Shown: piece by piece, positions 8,164 to 18,950 of the stretch | Position numbering within the stretch: the stretch's first letter is position 1 | How the letters are laid out: each line of letters starts with the position of its first letter | Assembly (NCBI GenBank): GCA_037045055.1 | Contig: JBAOHJ010000003.1 | Coordinates: 496,001 to 560,000, forward strand | Length of the DNA stretch: 64,000 nucleotides | Direction: 5' to 3' | Origin: Phosphoribacter sp037045055 | Lineage (GTDB): Bacteria > Actinomycetota > Actinomycetes > Actinomycetales > Dermatophilaceae | Position numbers and translations under genes: made by a program | The notes under the pieces: generated by a model | Databases searched by the model: none | What the model was told of the DNA's origin: nothing | Seen by the model: only the letters and a program-made list of their open reading frames with translations

Positions 8164-9578
8164 GGCACGGCGACCGGCCGGTCGACCAGCTCGACGAGCG
8201 AGTCCACCAGGCTCTGCCCGAGGACCTCGACGTCCGGCATCGCATCGCGATCGGCGTTGAGGCCGTAGTAGACCCCGCCGTCGTAGGAGGTCAGCCCGAT
8301 GGACAGGGCCTGGTTCTTGGCCAGCGGGATCACCGGGTAGGTCGCGACCATCTGGGCGTCTCCGGCATACAGGGGGTACTGGGGGCCGGGCACGTTGGTG
8401 ACGATGACGTTGAACAGCCGGTGCGACATGTTGCTGCCCAGCCGGGCCCCCATGGCGTGCAGGGTCGGGGGGGCGAAGCCGGCCAGGTCGACCAGCTCGT
8501 CGGCCCCGACGGCGTGCCCGCCGGCGATCTGTTGACGCATCGAGTAGCCGATCTGGTGCAGGCGCATCAGGGCCCCCGGCTCACCCACGGGCAGGTCGAC
8601 CAGGCACGCGGCCAACTGGTCCAGGCCCGGACCGTGCTCCTCCTGCATGCTCACCGGCACCAGCGCCCGCACCACGCTGCCGTTGTGCACCGGCTCGCCC
8701 CGGGTCAGCAACCACGCGCGGAAAGCGCCGGCGATCGTCGCGAGGATGACGTCGTTGACCGACACGTCGACCTTGCCGGTGCGGCTGAGCCTCGTGCGCA
8801 CCGCGCGGTAGTCGGCCAGGTCGGTGGGCACGAGCATGAACCGCCGGTTGGGCCCGACGACGGCGTTCAGCGGCAGCTCCGGCGCCGGCCGGGCGGCCCC
8901 GCGGGCCACCGTGGACAGCAGCGAGCCCATCCCGGCCATGACCTTTCCGGAGACCTCCTGGACCTCGTGCATGCCGCCGCGGACCGCGTCGACCAGGGTG
9001 CCCGGAGCGCGGACGTTGTCGAACACCGCCTGGCGCACCAGGGTGAGGCTGCTCGGCGGCCGCCGCGGTGCCCAGTGGTCGACCCCCGCACCCTCGTCCC
9101 AGCCCGGCTCCTCGCGCACGAGCAGGTGGCCGATGTCGAGGGCGTCGACGCCGTCGATCAGCGCGTGGTGGGTCTTGGTGACGATGGCGAACCGACCGCC
9201 GCTGAGCCCGTCGACGACGTAGATCTCCCACAACGGGCGGTGCCGGTCCAGGCGCCGCGGCTGCACCCGGGCGACGAACTCCTCCAGCTGGGCGTCGTCG
9301 CCGGGTTTGGGCAGGCCGGCGCGGCGCACGTGGTAGCTCAGGTCGAAGTTCTCGTCGTCGACCCAGACCGGGTTGGCCAGGTGGCCGGGGATCCAGCGGA
9401 TGCGCTGTCGATAGCGCGGCAGGTGCACGACCCGACGGGCGATGAGCCGGGCCAGCCGGTCGTAGTCGATGCGCCCCTTGACCGGCGTGAACACCATCAC
9501 CGAGCCGACGTGCATGACCGTCGTGTGGTCCTCCATGTAGAGGAACGAGGTGTCCAGCGAGCTCAACCGGTCGGCCAC
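8160..9578 (-). CDS. Wax ester synthase/diacylglycerol acyltransferase (WS/DGAT family)
   Basis: Acyl-CoA-dependent O-acyltransferase that makes triacylglycerol or wax esters for storage lipid in actinobacteria. The 472-residue length is normal. The opening DRLSSLDTSFLYMEDHTTVMH is family-typical, the catalytic HHALIDG (HHxxxDG) is near residue 140, and the later PLYAGDAQMVATYPV and LSIGLTSYDGGVYYGLNAD blocks belong to the C-terminal DUF1298 half. Coupled to the DUF6912-like gene by a four-base overlap. Acceptor alcohol cannot be told from sequence. Confidence 0.94.
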   Translation of the reverse strand: MADRLSSLDTSFLYMEDHTTVMHVGSVMVFTPVKGRIDYDRLARLIARRVVHLPRYRQRIRWIPGHLANPVWVDDENFDLSYHVRRAGLPKPGDDAQLEEFVARVQPRRLDRHRPLWEIYVVDGLSGGRFAIVTKTHHALIDGVDALDIGHLLVREEPGWDEGAGVDHWAPRRPPSSLTLVRQAVFDNVRAPGTLVDAVRGGMHEVQEVSGKVMAGMGSLLSTVARGAARPAPELPLNAVVGPNRRFMLVPTDLADYRAVRTRLSRTGKVDVSVNDVILATIAGAFRAWLLTRGEPVHNGSVVRALVPVSMQEEHGPGLDQLAACLVDLPVGEPGALMRLHQIGYSMRQQIAGGHAVGADELVDLAGFAPPTLHAMGARLGSNMSHRLFNVIVTNVPGPQYPLYAGDAQMVATYPVIPLAKNQALSIGLTSYDGGVYYGLNADRDAMPDVEVLGQSLVDSLVELVDRPVAVP

Positions 9579-9635
9579 GGCGCCATCCTCTCAGACCGCG
9601 TCCACGCGGTATGCCGCCCCGCAGGGTGGGGCCGG

Positions 9636-10937
9636 TCACCGCCGCCGCCGGCCCCGACCCTCCGCTCGGGCGACCGAGCCCCGAGCCGACTCGGTCGCCC
9701 GGACCCCGGCGACCTGGGCGGCCAAGGCCCGCAGGGCCGCCCGGGACGGGGCCGACGGCGCGCACTCGGCCAGCGTCCGACCGGCCAGCAGGGCCGCGTC
9801 CACGGCGGCCGGGTCGTCGGGCACGAACCACACCTGATCGATGCCGGCGAACCGCGCCAGCGCCTCGCGCACCCGCAGGTCGGGCCGCACCCCGACGGCG
9901 CCGGGGCGCAGCCGGTTGACCACGACCCGTGGCTGCGGCGAACGCACCGAGGCCAGGTCCTGCAGCCCGCGGACCAGCCGCTGCAGGGACACCGGGTCGG
10001 CGCCGCTCACCGCCAGCAGCTCGTCGGCGACCTGCAGGGTGGTCAGGGTGGCCTGGTTGCGCCGCGGTGCCTCGGTGTCGTAGCTGAGCTCCTCGTCGCT
10101 CTCCAGGCAGAACCCGCAGTCGACGACGACGACCTGGGCCAGGGTGCGCGCCAGGTCGAGGACCCGCTCCAGGGCGGCGGCCCGGACCTCGGGCCAGCGT
10201 TGGGCTCGGGGGATGCCGGTGAGCACCCGCATCCCGCGACCCACCTGGGGGGCCAACCGGGCCAGCGCGGGCAGGTCGAGGGTGCCCTGGTCGGCGGCTC
10301 GGGCGGCACCCACTAGGCCGGGAGCCTCGTCGAGCACGGCGAGGGTCTGGGCCACGCTGCCCCCGTACGTGTCGGCATCGACCAGCAGGGTGCTCACACC
10401 CATCCCGGCGAGCTCGGCGGCCAGGTGGACCGCCACCGTGGTCCGGCCGGGGGCTCCGGCAGGACCCCACACCGCGACGATCCGACCCCGCTGCCCGGCA
10501 GCCGGCGCCGGTGACGGGGAGCCCGGGCCGGTGACGAGGCCCTCGTCGTCCAGCTGCGGCCATGCCGGCCACGGGTCGACCCCGCCGCCCTCGACGGCGG
10601 TCAGCAGGGTGGACTCGGCAGCCGCCAGGGTGGCGTCGGCGGGCAGGACGAGCAGCACCCCCATCTGGCGCAGCCGGCGCTCGGAGCCCTCGTCGTCGGG
10701 GTCGACGAGCCCGACGACCTCCAACCCGCTCGCGCGCAGGCGGCTGACCACGGTGAGCGAGAGCCCGCGCAGATCCTCGCCGACGACGGCGACCGCGCCC
10801 ACCCCGGACGACGCGGTGGCGAGCAGGTCGGCCAGGTCGGCACACCGCCGGGCGATGCGGACCTGGCCGGAGGAGCCGAGCAGCGTCGCGACGCTGCTGT
10901 CCCAACGGTTCCCGACGGCGGTGAGGATGGCGACCAT
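9636..10937 (-). CDS. CpaE/MinD-like ATPase with degenerate P-loop
   Basis: A 433-residue protein of the ParA/MinD superfamily as found in CpaE/TadZ and septum-site-like proteins. Residues 1-110 form a receiver-like alpha/beta domain (AVVGEDLRG, LEVVGLVDPDDEGSE). The ATPase domain follows a Pro/Gly linker: the P-loop reads GPAGAPGRTTVA (about 158-169), with Arg in place of the catalytic Lys and no signature Lys. LLVDADTYGGSVAQ is the switch I region and VVVDCGF the Walker B. The ATG shares one base with the stop of the SAF gene (TGATG), giving 10937 as start. It may localise or tether a membrane machine rather than hydrolyse ATP; this is inference. Confidence 0.82.
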   Translation of the reverse strand: MVAILTAVGNRWDSSVATLLGSSGQVRIARRCADLADLLATASSGVGAVAVVGEDLRGLSLTVVSRLRASGLEVVGLVDPDDEGSERRLRQMGVLLVLPADATLAAAESTLLTAVEGGGVDPWPAWPQLDDEGLVTGPGSPSPAPAAGQRGRIVAVWGPAGAPGRTTVAVHLAAELAGMGVSTLLVDADTYGGSVAQTLAVLDEAPGLVGAARAADQGTLDLPALARLAPQVGRGMRVLTGIPRAQRWPEVRAAALERVLDLARTLAQVVVVDCGFCLESDEELSYDTEAPRRNQATLTTLQVADELLAVSGADPVSLQRLVRGLQDLASVRSPQPRVVVNRLRPGAVGVRPDLRVREALARFAGIDQVWFVPDDPAAVDAALLAGRTLAECAPSAPSRAALRALAAQVAGVRATESARGSVARAEGRGRRRR

Positions 10938-11599
10938 CAGCCGGCGGTGCGGGTCGAGCCGGGCACCGGCACCAGGGTGACCCGGGACTGGCGGTCCTGG
11001 GCGGCGATGACGAGGGCGACCTCGGCGCGGGGGACGAGGATCTGGATCGCCGAGGTCGCCGACCCCACCGCGAACCGGCCCTGGTCGGTGGGGATCCACG
11101 ACACCGCGACCGAGCGCAAGGCCAGGTGCGGGTCGAGGTAGCGCTCGGTCGTGCTCGCCGGGTCGCGATCGCTCACCCACACGTCGACGCTGGACCCGCG
11201 CACCAGACCCGTGGCGGCCGTGGCGTCGACCCGCACGGTGACCGGCTGCACGGCCACCTCGGCCCGGCCGCCGACCGCGGAGGCGGGGACGAGCTCACCC
11301 TCGCGGACCTCGCGCAGGACGAAGGTGTCCGGGGCCAGGGCGGTGGCCGCCGAGAGGTAGCGCCCCATCCCCTCGCCGAGCGTGACGTCGGCGCGGGTGA
11401 GGTTCTCCGGCCCGAGCCGGTCGCCGGGCACGAGGGGCACGGCCGCGGCATACACCGGCACCCGCTCGTCGAAGCTCGCGATGGTCTTGGCCCCCAACGC
11501 GGTGGCCAGCAACACGAGCACGACGCCGACGACCAGCCGGCTGTCCCGCCAGGAGGGTCGGGACAGCCGGGTGGCGCTCGGGCGTGGCAGGTCGGTCAC
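10937..11599 (-). CDS. SAF-domain membrane protein (CpaB/RcpC-like)
   Basis: A 220-residue protein with one N-terminal TM helix (LVVGVVLVLLATALGAKTIA, about 22-42) and an extracytoplasmic SAF domain (VPLVPGDRLGPENLTRADVTLG), the fold found in CpaB/RcpC and flagellar FlgA chaperones. A C-terminal beta-rich part follows (SVDVWVSDRD). In Flp/Tad pili CpaB lines the outer channel and is paired with CpaE; here SAF and CpaE-like genes are adjacent, but no pilin, CpaF or TadBC genes are visible. The gene is the first of a two-gene unit and diverges from the HTH gene. Confidence 0.82.
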   Translation of the reverse strand: MTDLPRPSATRLSRPSWRDSRLVVGVVLVLLATALGAKTIASFDERVPVYAAAVPLVPGDRLGPENLTRADVTLGEGMGRYLSAATALAPDTFVLREVREGELVPASAVGGRAEVAVQPVTVRVDATAATGLVRGSSVDVWVSDRDPASTTERYLDPHLALRSVAVSWIPTDQGRFAVGSATSAIQILVPRAEVALVIAAQDRQSRVTLVPVPGSTRTAG

Positions 11600-11735
11600 G
11601 GTCAGCCCCCCGTCCGGGGCACCGGTCGGCGCCCGTGCCGACCATCATCGCCGAGCCGTGCGGTCGCTGCCACTTGGATCGGCGTAGCTGTGGACAACCT
11701 CGGATACCTGGGTTGGCGTGTGCCAGACTGCCGTC

Positions 11736-11972
11736 ATGCCGCCCAGATTCCTGCAGCTGTCCGACGTGGCGGAGATCCTCAACATCTCCGCCGCGCAGGC
11801 CTACGCGCTGGTGCGCTCCGGGGACCTGCCGGCGATCAAGGTGGGCGGCCGCGGGCAGTGGCGGGTGGAGGCCGAGGCGCTGGAGTCCTACATCCAACGC
11901 ATGTATGCCGCGACCCGCGAGTTCGTCTCGGCCCACCCGCTGGGTGGCACCGGGGAGGCCGAGGACCACTGA
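11736..11972 (+). CDS. Excisionase/MerR-type helix-turn-helix protein
   Basis: A 78-residue DNA-binding protein with a winged helix-turn-helix of the AlpA/excisionase/BldC class: FLQLSDVAEILNISAAQAYA forms the HTH and GDLPAIKVGGRGQWRVEAEA the wing. ATG at 11736 is chosen over a GTG 18 bases upstream because the domain starts immediately after it. Divergent from the SAF/CpaE-like pair with a 136-base gap, so it could regulate that pair. It is not obviously BldC itself. Targets are unknown. Confidence 0.85.
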   Translation: MPPRFLQLSDVAEILNISAAQAYALVRSGDLPAIKVGGRGQWRVEAEALESYIQRMYAATREFVSAHPLGGTGEAEDH

Positions 11973-12050
11973 TCGTCGCGGGCCCGGGATCCTCGGCGCC
12001 GCGCGGTGCTCGTCCCCGGCCCGGGTGAGCAGACCGGCCCCTCGGGCGGA

Positions 12051-12599
12051 TCAGTCGCGCAGCAGCGCCGCCAGCGCAGCGAAGGGCAGCACGCGGACGG
12101 CACCGACGTTCTGTGGCCGGCGCGGCAGGTCCAGCGGGTGCTCGGCGAGGTCGAACGCGTCCTGACCGACCCCGTCGATCGTCCCTGCGAGACGGTGGCC
12201 GTCGACGTCGACGACGGTGACCGCCGTGCGGTCCCGGCTGACCGCGCGCAGGGCCGCCGCCAGGGTGAAGCCGCGGACCACGGCCGACACCGGGCCGACC
12301 CGGCCGCGCAGACCGGTGATCGAGCGGATCGCCGCCAGCGGCACCAGGGTGCGTCGCTCCCCCGGACCGGCCAACAGCAGCCAGTCCGCCCCGACGTCGG
12401 CGACCACCGCTTCGACGGTCCCCAGCCCCGCGACGACCGCCGTGAGGGCGCCGTCCGGGGGCTGGGCCGCCAGCCGCCCCTGCAGGGAGAGCAAGGCGCG
12501 CTCCCGGCGGGTGCGGTCGGCGACCTCGGCGTCCAGGTCGCGATCGGACGCCGCGTGCACCTGGGCCGCCAGATCCTCGAAGAGCCGTTCCCACCGCAT
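12051..12599 (-). CDS. Conserved actinobacterial hypothetical protein
   Basis: A 182-residue soluble protein starting MRWERLFEDLAAQVHAA. An N-terminal helical region contains DRTRRERALLSLQGRLAAQ, followed by a beta-rich domain with two repeats of the type GADWLLLAGPGERRTLVPL and TVVDVDGHRLAGTIDGVGQD, reminiscent of an Sm-like or SH3 barrel. Similar proteins are often labelled Fis-family regulator in databases without support I can see. It diverges from the LysM gene across an AT-richer segment with repeated TGTCA half-sites. Confidence 0.72.
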   Translation of the reverse strand: MRWERLFEDLAAQVHAASDRDLDAEVADRTRRERALLSLQGRLAAQPPDGALTAVVAGLGTVEAVVADVGADWLLLAGPGERRTLVPLAAIRSITGLRGRVGPVSAVVRGFTLAAALRAVSRDRTAVTVVDVDGHRLAGTIDGVGQDAFDLAEHPLDLPRRPQNVGAVRVLPFAALAALLRD

Positions 12600-12644
12600 G
12601 ACTGCCTCCCCCGGGCTCGGGCCCCACCGTCGTCCTGCACAGAA

Positions 12645-12687
12645 TGTCACGTTCGCTTGACATCGGCACCGTCGGCTGTCAATGTCA
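12645..12687. promoter_or_regulatory. Divergent control region with four TGTCA/TGACA half-sites
   Basis: Between the divergent hypothetical gene and the LysM gene lie TGTCA at 12645, TGACA at 12658, TGTCA at 12677 and TGTCA at 12683. The second and third form the inverted repeat TTGACA-N14-TGTCAA, and the first and second form TGTCA-N8-TGACA. TTGACA is also a good -35 hexamer on the plus strand. The segment is clearly AT-richer than its surroundings. This looks like an operator array over divergent promoters; the regulator is unknown. Confidence 0.5.
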
Positions 12688-12726
12688 TTCAAACATAGGC
12701 AAACGAAGGTTATCGAGGAGTAACGA

Positions 12727-13701
12727 ATGCCGAGGTCGCTGCGGATTCGAGCCGCCCTGGTCGGGTTCGGTGCCGGCACGCTCGCCCTGGGGACGGCGGC
12801 CGTGTTCCTGCGGCTGGCCGCGTCGAGCTGGCGACGAGTGGGCGCCGTCGCGGTGGTCGACCCGGCGGACCTGCTGTTGGTGCTGCTGTGCCTGGCCGGG
12901 GCGGTGCTGGCGGCGTGGCTGGGGATCGGTGCCACCGCGACCGCGCTCGCGCGGGCGCCGGGGGCGCTGGGCGCGGTGGCCGAGCAGGTGGCCGCCCGCA
13001 TGGCCCCGACCGTGGTGCGCCGCATGGTCGCCCTGCTGGCCGGCACCGCGGTCGCCGCCGCGCTGGCCCCGGGCACGGCGGTCGCGGCCCCCGACCGGCC
13101 CGGCCGGGTGTCCGCCTACGCGCTCGACGGGGACTCCCCGGCGGGGTCGAGCCTGCCCGACCCCGGCTTCCACCCGCTGACCGGCCCGGCGCCGTCGGGG
13201 TCGCCGTCGAGCACACCGCCCGCGGCGGCGACGGCGGGCCCGCCCCCGGCGGTGCCGTCCGGGCGGCCCGTGGCCCTCCCGTCGTCCGCAGACGGCCCAC
13301 CGTCGGCGCCCTCCGGCCCACCCGCGGCGCGACCGTCCCCCGCCGGAGCACCCCCCGTCGCGGTCCCCAGCGGGCCGGCGATCGCGTCCTCGGCCGACCT
13401 CGACCGGGAGCCGGGCTACCGGCCCGCCGCGCCCCGGGCGACCCGCACCCCGGTCCCCATCGATCCGCTCGTCGCGCCGGCGCGCCCCGGCGCCATGCCC
13501 GAGGAGCACTACGTGGTGCGCCGCGGGGACACCCTGTGGGACATCGCCGCCCGGCACCTGGGACCGGCAGCGACCGCCGCGCAGATCGCCGGGGAGTGGC
13601 CGCGGTGGTATGCCGCCAACCGTCAGGTCATCGGCGCCGACCCCGACCTCATCCGGCCCGGTCAGCGGCTGGCCCCCCCGAGCCTGGTCGGCGTGCCGTG
13701 A
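12727..13701 (+). CDS. Membrane-anchored LysM-domain protein
   Basis: A 324-residue envelope protein. Three hydrophobic segments in the first 125 residues (about 7-27, 44-62, 100-118) form a membrane anchor, then a long Pro/Ser/Ala-rich linker (about 145-255) spans the wall, and a C-terminal LysM domain (HYVVRRGDTLWDIAARHLGP to IRPGQRL) binds peptidoglycan GlcNAc-x-GlcNAc. GAGGAG lies seven bases before the ATG. The stop overlaps the Rv3235-like gene (GTGA). No hydrolase domain is present, so it is probably an anchor or scaffold. Confidence 0.88.
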   Translation: MPRSLRIRAALVGFGAGTLALGTAAVFLRLAASSWRRVGAVAVVDPADLLLVLLCLAGAVLAAWLGIGATATALARAPGALGAVAEQVAARMAPTVVRRMVALLAGTAVAAALAPGTAVAAPDRPGRVSAYALDGDSPAGSSLPDPGFHPLTGPAPSGSPSSTPPAAATAGPPPAVPSGRPVALPSSADGPPSAPSGPPAARPSPAGAPPVAVPSGPAIASSADLDREPGYRPAAPRATRTPVPIDPLVAPARPGAMPEEHYVVRRGDTLWDIAARHLGPAATAAQIAGEWPRWYAANRQVIGADPDLIRPGQRLAPPSLVGVP

Positions 13702-14192
13702 CCGTCGCGACGAGCGACCTGCGGCTCACTCCGGTGCGCGAGCACCGCCCGCCGCTGATCGGCGCCGACGAGGCCTACGCCGCCTCCCGGCCGGCCTACC
13801 TGCAGGACGCCCTGGCGATCGACTTCAGCCGGCCCCACGTGGAGCGCCAGCCCACCGCCCGCGAGGACCTGCCGGACCCCGGACCGTTCGTCGCGTCGAT
13901 GGCGCAGGCCTTCGTCGAGGTGATGGCCGGCATCCGGCCCGCCCCGCAGGTCGCGCGGTGGACCGCACCCGAGGTGTATGCCGCCCTGTCCCGGCGTGCC
14001 CTGGTCGCGGCCCGCCGGACACCGGGCGCCCGCCGGCGCGCGGTGGTCCGGCGGGTGCGGGTGCAGGAGCCGGTCGACGGCGTGGTCGAGGCGTGCGCGG
14101 TCGTGGTGCACCACGACCGGGTCCGGGCGATGGCGTTGCGGCTGAGCGGTTTGGACCGGCGGTGGGTGGTCACCCACCTGCAGGTGGGTTGA
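13698..14192 (+). CDS. Rv3235 family protein
   Basis: A 164-residue protein coupled to the LysM gene by a GTGA overlap. The conserved C-terminal half begins around FVASMAQAFVEVMAGIRPAP and continues with the beta-rich VVRRVRVQEPVDGVVEACAV, typical of the Rv3235 family that sits near secA1 across actinobacteria. A minor SecA-like or NTF2-like fold has been noted for relatives, but function is not established. No membrane segment. GTG at 13698 is the only start that fits the overlap. Confidence 0.8.
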   Translation: MTVATSDLRLTPVREHRPPLIGADEAYAASRPAYLQDALAIDFSRPHVERQPTAREDLPDPGPFVASMAQAFVEVMAGIRPAPQVARWTAPEVYAALSRRALVAARRTPGARRRAVVRRVRVQEPVDGVVEACAVVVHHDRVRAMALRLSGLDRRWVVTHLQVG

Positions 14193-14210
14193 CCCGCAGG
14201 ATGTGCTAGC

Positions 14211-14248
14211 GTCTCACTTTACGAGACACACGTCTTACGATAAGAGAC
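14211..14248. promoter_or_regulatory. Operator-like palindrome directly before the methyltransferase gene
   Basis: GTCTC at 14211-14215 is matched by GAGAC at 14223-14227 and again at 14244-14248, and TCTTA-CGA-TAAGA forms a tight dyad at 14233-14245. The array begins just after a promoter-like TGTGCTAGCGT (14202-14212) and ends six bases before the ATG, so a bound repressor would block transcription and the ribosome site. The sequence is much more AT-rich than its surroundings. The cognate regulator is not adjacent. Confidence 0.55.
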
Positions 14249-14254
14249 CCTGGG

Positions 14255-15049
14255 ATGACCTACACGCACGGCTACGCGGCGAGCGTCACCGACAGCCACG
14301 CCGCGCGTACCGCCGCCGACAGCGCGGCATACCTGCTGGCGCACCTGCGGCCCGGCATGACGCTCGTCGACGTCGGGTGCGGCCCCGGCTCGATCACCCT
14401 CGACCTGGCCGAGGCGGTCGGCCCCACCGGCCAGGTGGTCGGCGTGGACGTCGCCGAGCCAGTGCTCGCGCTCGCGCGCGCGGCCGCCCGCCGACGCGGC
14501 GACCGGCGCACCCGCTTCGAGCTGCGCGACGTCGCCGACCTGCAGCGCCCGCCCGGCGGTGCCGACGTGGTCCACGCCCACCAGCTCCTGCAGCACCTCA
14601 CCGACCCGGTCGGGGCGATCCGGGCCATGGCGCGGACCGCCGCGCCGGGTGGGCTGCTGGCCCTGCGCGAGGTCGACTTCGGCGCCACCACGTGGTGGCC
14701 CCCCGCCCCCGGCCTGGGCGGCTGGCTCGCGGCATACCGGTCCATCGCGATCGGCAACGGCACCACCCCGGACGCCGGGCGGCGCCTGCCGCACTGGGCG
14801 CACGAGGCGGGGCTGCCCGAGGTCGCGGTGTCGGCCTCGGTCTGGACGTATGCCGCGCCCGAGCAGCGCCGCCGGCTGGCCCAGTCGTGGATCGAGCGCT
14901 GCCGCGAGAGTCTGCTGCCGCAGGCCCGGCGCCACGGGGTGGACCCGGGCACTCTCGAGCTGGCCGAGCAGGCCTGGCGCGACTGGAGCATGCAGCCGGA
15001 TGGGTACCTCGCGTTCGTCCACACCGAGGTCCTGGCCCGGGTCAGCTGA
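14255..15049 (+). CDS. SAM-dependent class I methyltransferase
   Basis: A 264-residue soluble methyltransferase of the UbiE/MenG-like superfamily. Motif I is VDVGCGPGSITLDLAEAV (about 45-62), the acidic residue after beta 2 is in VVGVDVAEPVLALARAAA, and motif IV is ADVVHAHQLLQHLTDP. The C-terminal half has WWPPAPGLGGWLAAYRSIA and MQPDGYLAFVHTEVLAR, shared with actinobacterial small-molecule methyltransferases; the substrate is unknown. An operator-like palindrome covers its leader. It is convergent with secA across a short hairpin. Confidence 0.9.
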   Translation: MTYTHGYAASVTDSHAARTAADSAAYLLAHLRPGMTLVDVGCGPGSITLDLAEAVGPTGQVVGVDVAEPVLALARAAARRRGDRRTRFELRDVADLQRPPGGADVVHAHQLLQHLTDPVGAIRAMARTAAPGGLLALREVDFGATTWWPPAPGLGGWLAAYRSIAIGNGTTPDAGRRLPHWAHEAGLPEVAVSASVWTYAAPEQRRRLAQSWIERCRESLLPQARRHGVDPGTLELAEQAWRDWSMQPDGYLAFVHTEVLARVS

Positions 15050-15071
15050 CCCGGCGGTCCGACCGGGCGGC

Positions 15072-15092
15072 GTGGGTCGCTGCGCGCGCGAC

Positions 15093-15096
<4 letters not shown>
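15072..15096. terminator. Hairpin between convergent methyltransferase and secA
   Basis: GTGGGTCGC and GCGACCTAC pair with one G.T, around a seven-base GC-rich loop. The right arm overlaps the secA stop codon (15093-15095). The location between convergent genes suits a bidirectional terminator. No T-tract is present, as is usual in high-GC actinobacteria. Confidence 0.4.
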
Positions 15097-18014
<2,918 letters not shown>

Positions 18015-18170
18015 GCTGGACTCCTCGCGGCATACGGCACTGACCGGCCCGTGCGGGGACCACCGGCCAGGGTAGTCGGTGGCCGCCTACCGCACCCAAC
18101 GCCCCGCTCGGGCGGGCCGGTTCCACGGGTCGGTGCGCTGCCCCCCGCGGACCTACCCGTGCGCCCCACC

Positions 18171-18210
18171 GTGTGGCATGACGCGCGGCATACCGCGCGC
18201 ACTGCCACAC
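18171..18210. repeat. Two-tier perfect stem-loop in the secA/DUF2461 divergent region
   Basis: GTGTGGCA (18171-18178) pairs with TGCCACAC (18203-18210), and inside it CGCGCGG (18182-18188) pairs with CCGCGCG (18193-18199) around CATA. Three bases bulge on each side between the stems. The apex contains the octamer CGGCATAC that recurs through the window, and an opposite-strand copy (GTATGCCG) follows at 18227. It sits between divergent genes, so it is more likely a regulatory or DNA-structure element than a terminator of either. Confidence 0.6.
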
Positions 18211-18262
18211 CCAACCCACCACGCGGGTATGCCGCGGGCTCGCCGGCCCCGATGATGGACCC

Positions 18263-18901
18263 ATGGCGTTCACGGGCATCCCACGGCAGGCGTTCGACTT
18301 CTACGCCGGGCTGCAGGCGGACAACTCCAAGGCCTACTGGACGGCGCACAAGAGCAGCTACGACCACGACGTCCGGGAGCCGTTGCAGGCGCTGCTGCGG
18401 GAGCTGGAGCCGCGGTTCGGCCCCGCCACGCTGTTCCGGCCCTACCGCGACGTGCGCTTCAGCGCGGACAAGTCGCCCTACAAGACCCAGCAGGGCGCGC
18501 TCGTCGGCGACCTCGGCGCCGGGGGGTACTACCTCGCCGTCGACGCCGAGGGTCTCACCGTCGGCGGAGGCTTCCGGGCCCACTCGCGCGAGCAGACCGC
18601 TCGGCTGCGGGCCGCCGTCGACGCCCCGGCCAGCGGGACCCGCCTGGAGCGGATCGTCGCCGACCTGCACGGCGGCGGCTTCGAGCTGGCCGGCGAGCAG
18701 GTCAAGACCGCGCCCCGGGGCTACCCCAAGGACCATCCGAGGATCGCCCTGCTGCGCTACGCCGAGCTCCTCGTCGTCCAACGGTTGGGCACCCCGGCCT
18801 GGGTGTCGAGCAGGGCCGCCGCCAGGCGCGTCGCGGACACCTGGGAGCGCATCACCCCGCTGACCGCCTGGGTGCGCGAGTTCGTCGATGCCACCCGGTG
18901 A
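18263..18901 (+). CDS. DUF2461 family protein
   Basis: A 212-residue soluble protein of the TIGR02453/DUF2461 family, found widely in bacteria, with no established function. Diagnostic segments are FDFYAGLQADNSKAYWTAHK at the N-terminus, FRPYRDVRFSADKSPYKTQQGA in the middle and the later GGGFRAHSREQTARLRAAVD and KTAPRGYPKDHPRIALLRY. ATG at 18263 is preceded by a GATGATGG stretch rather than a strong Shine-Dalgarno. It lies upstream of the GNAT gene, and divergent from secA. Confidence 0.92.
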   Translation: MAFTGIPRQAFDFYAGLQADNSKAYWTAHKSSYDHDVREPLQALLRELEPRFGPATLFRPYRDVRFSADKSPYKTQQGALVGDLGAGGYYLAVDAEGLTVGGGFRAHSREQTARLRAAVDAPASGTRLERIVADLHGGGFELAGEQVKTAPRGYPKDHPRIALLRYAELLVVQRLGTPAWVSSRAAARRVADTWERITPLTAWVREFVDATR

Positions 18902-18950
18902 CCCGTCGCCCGGGTTGCCCGGTGGGCCAGCGGCGGCCAGGGTGGAGCGG

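Noticed and set aside
9623..9640. Mobile element or integration site among the accessory genes of 5-14 kb
   Set aside because: No transposase, integrase, terminal repeats or tRNA was found, and composition does not change abruptly.
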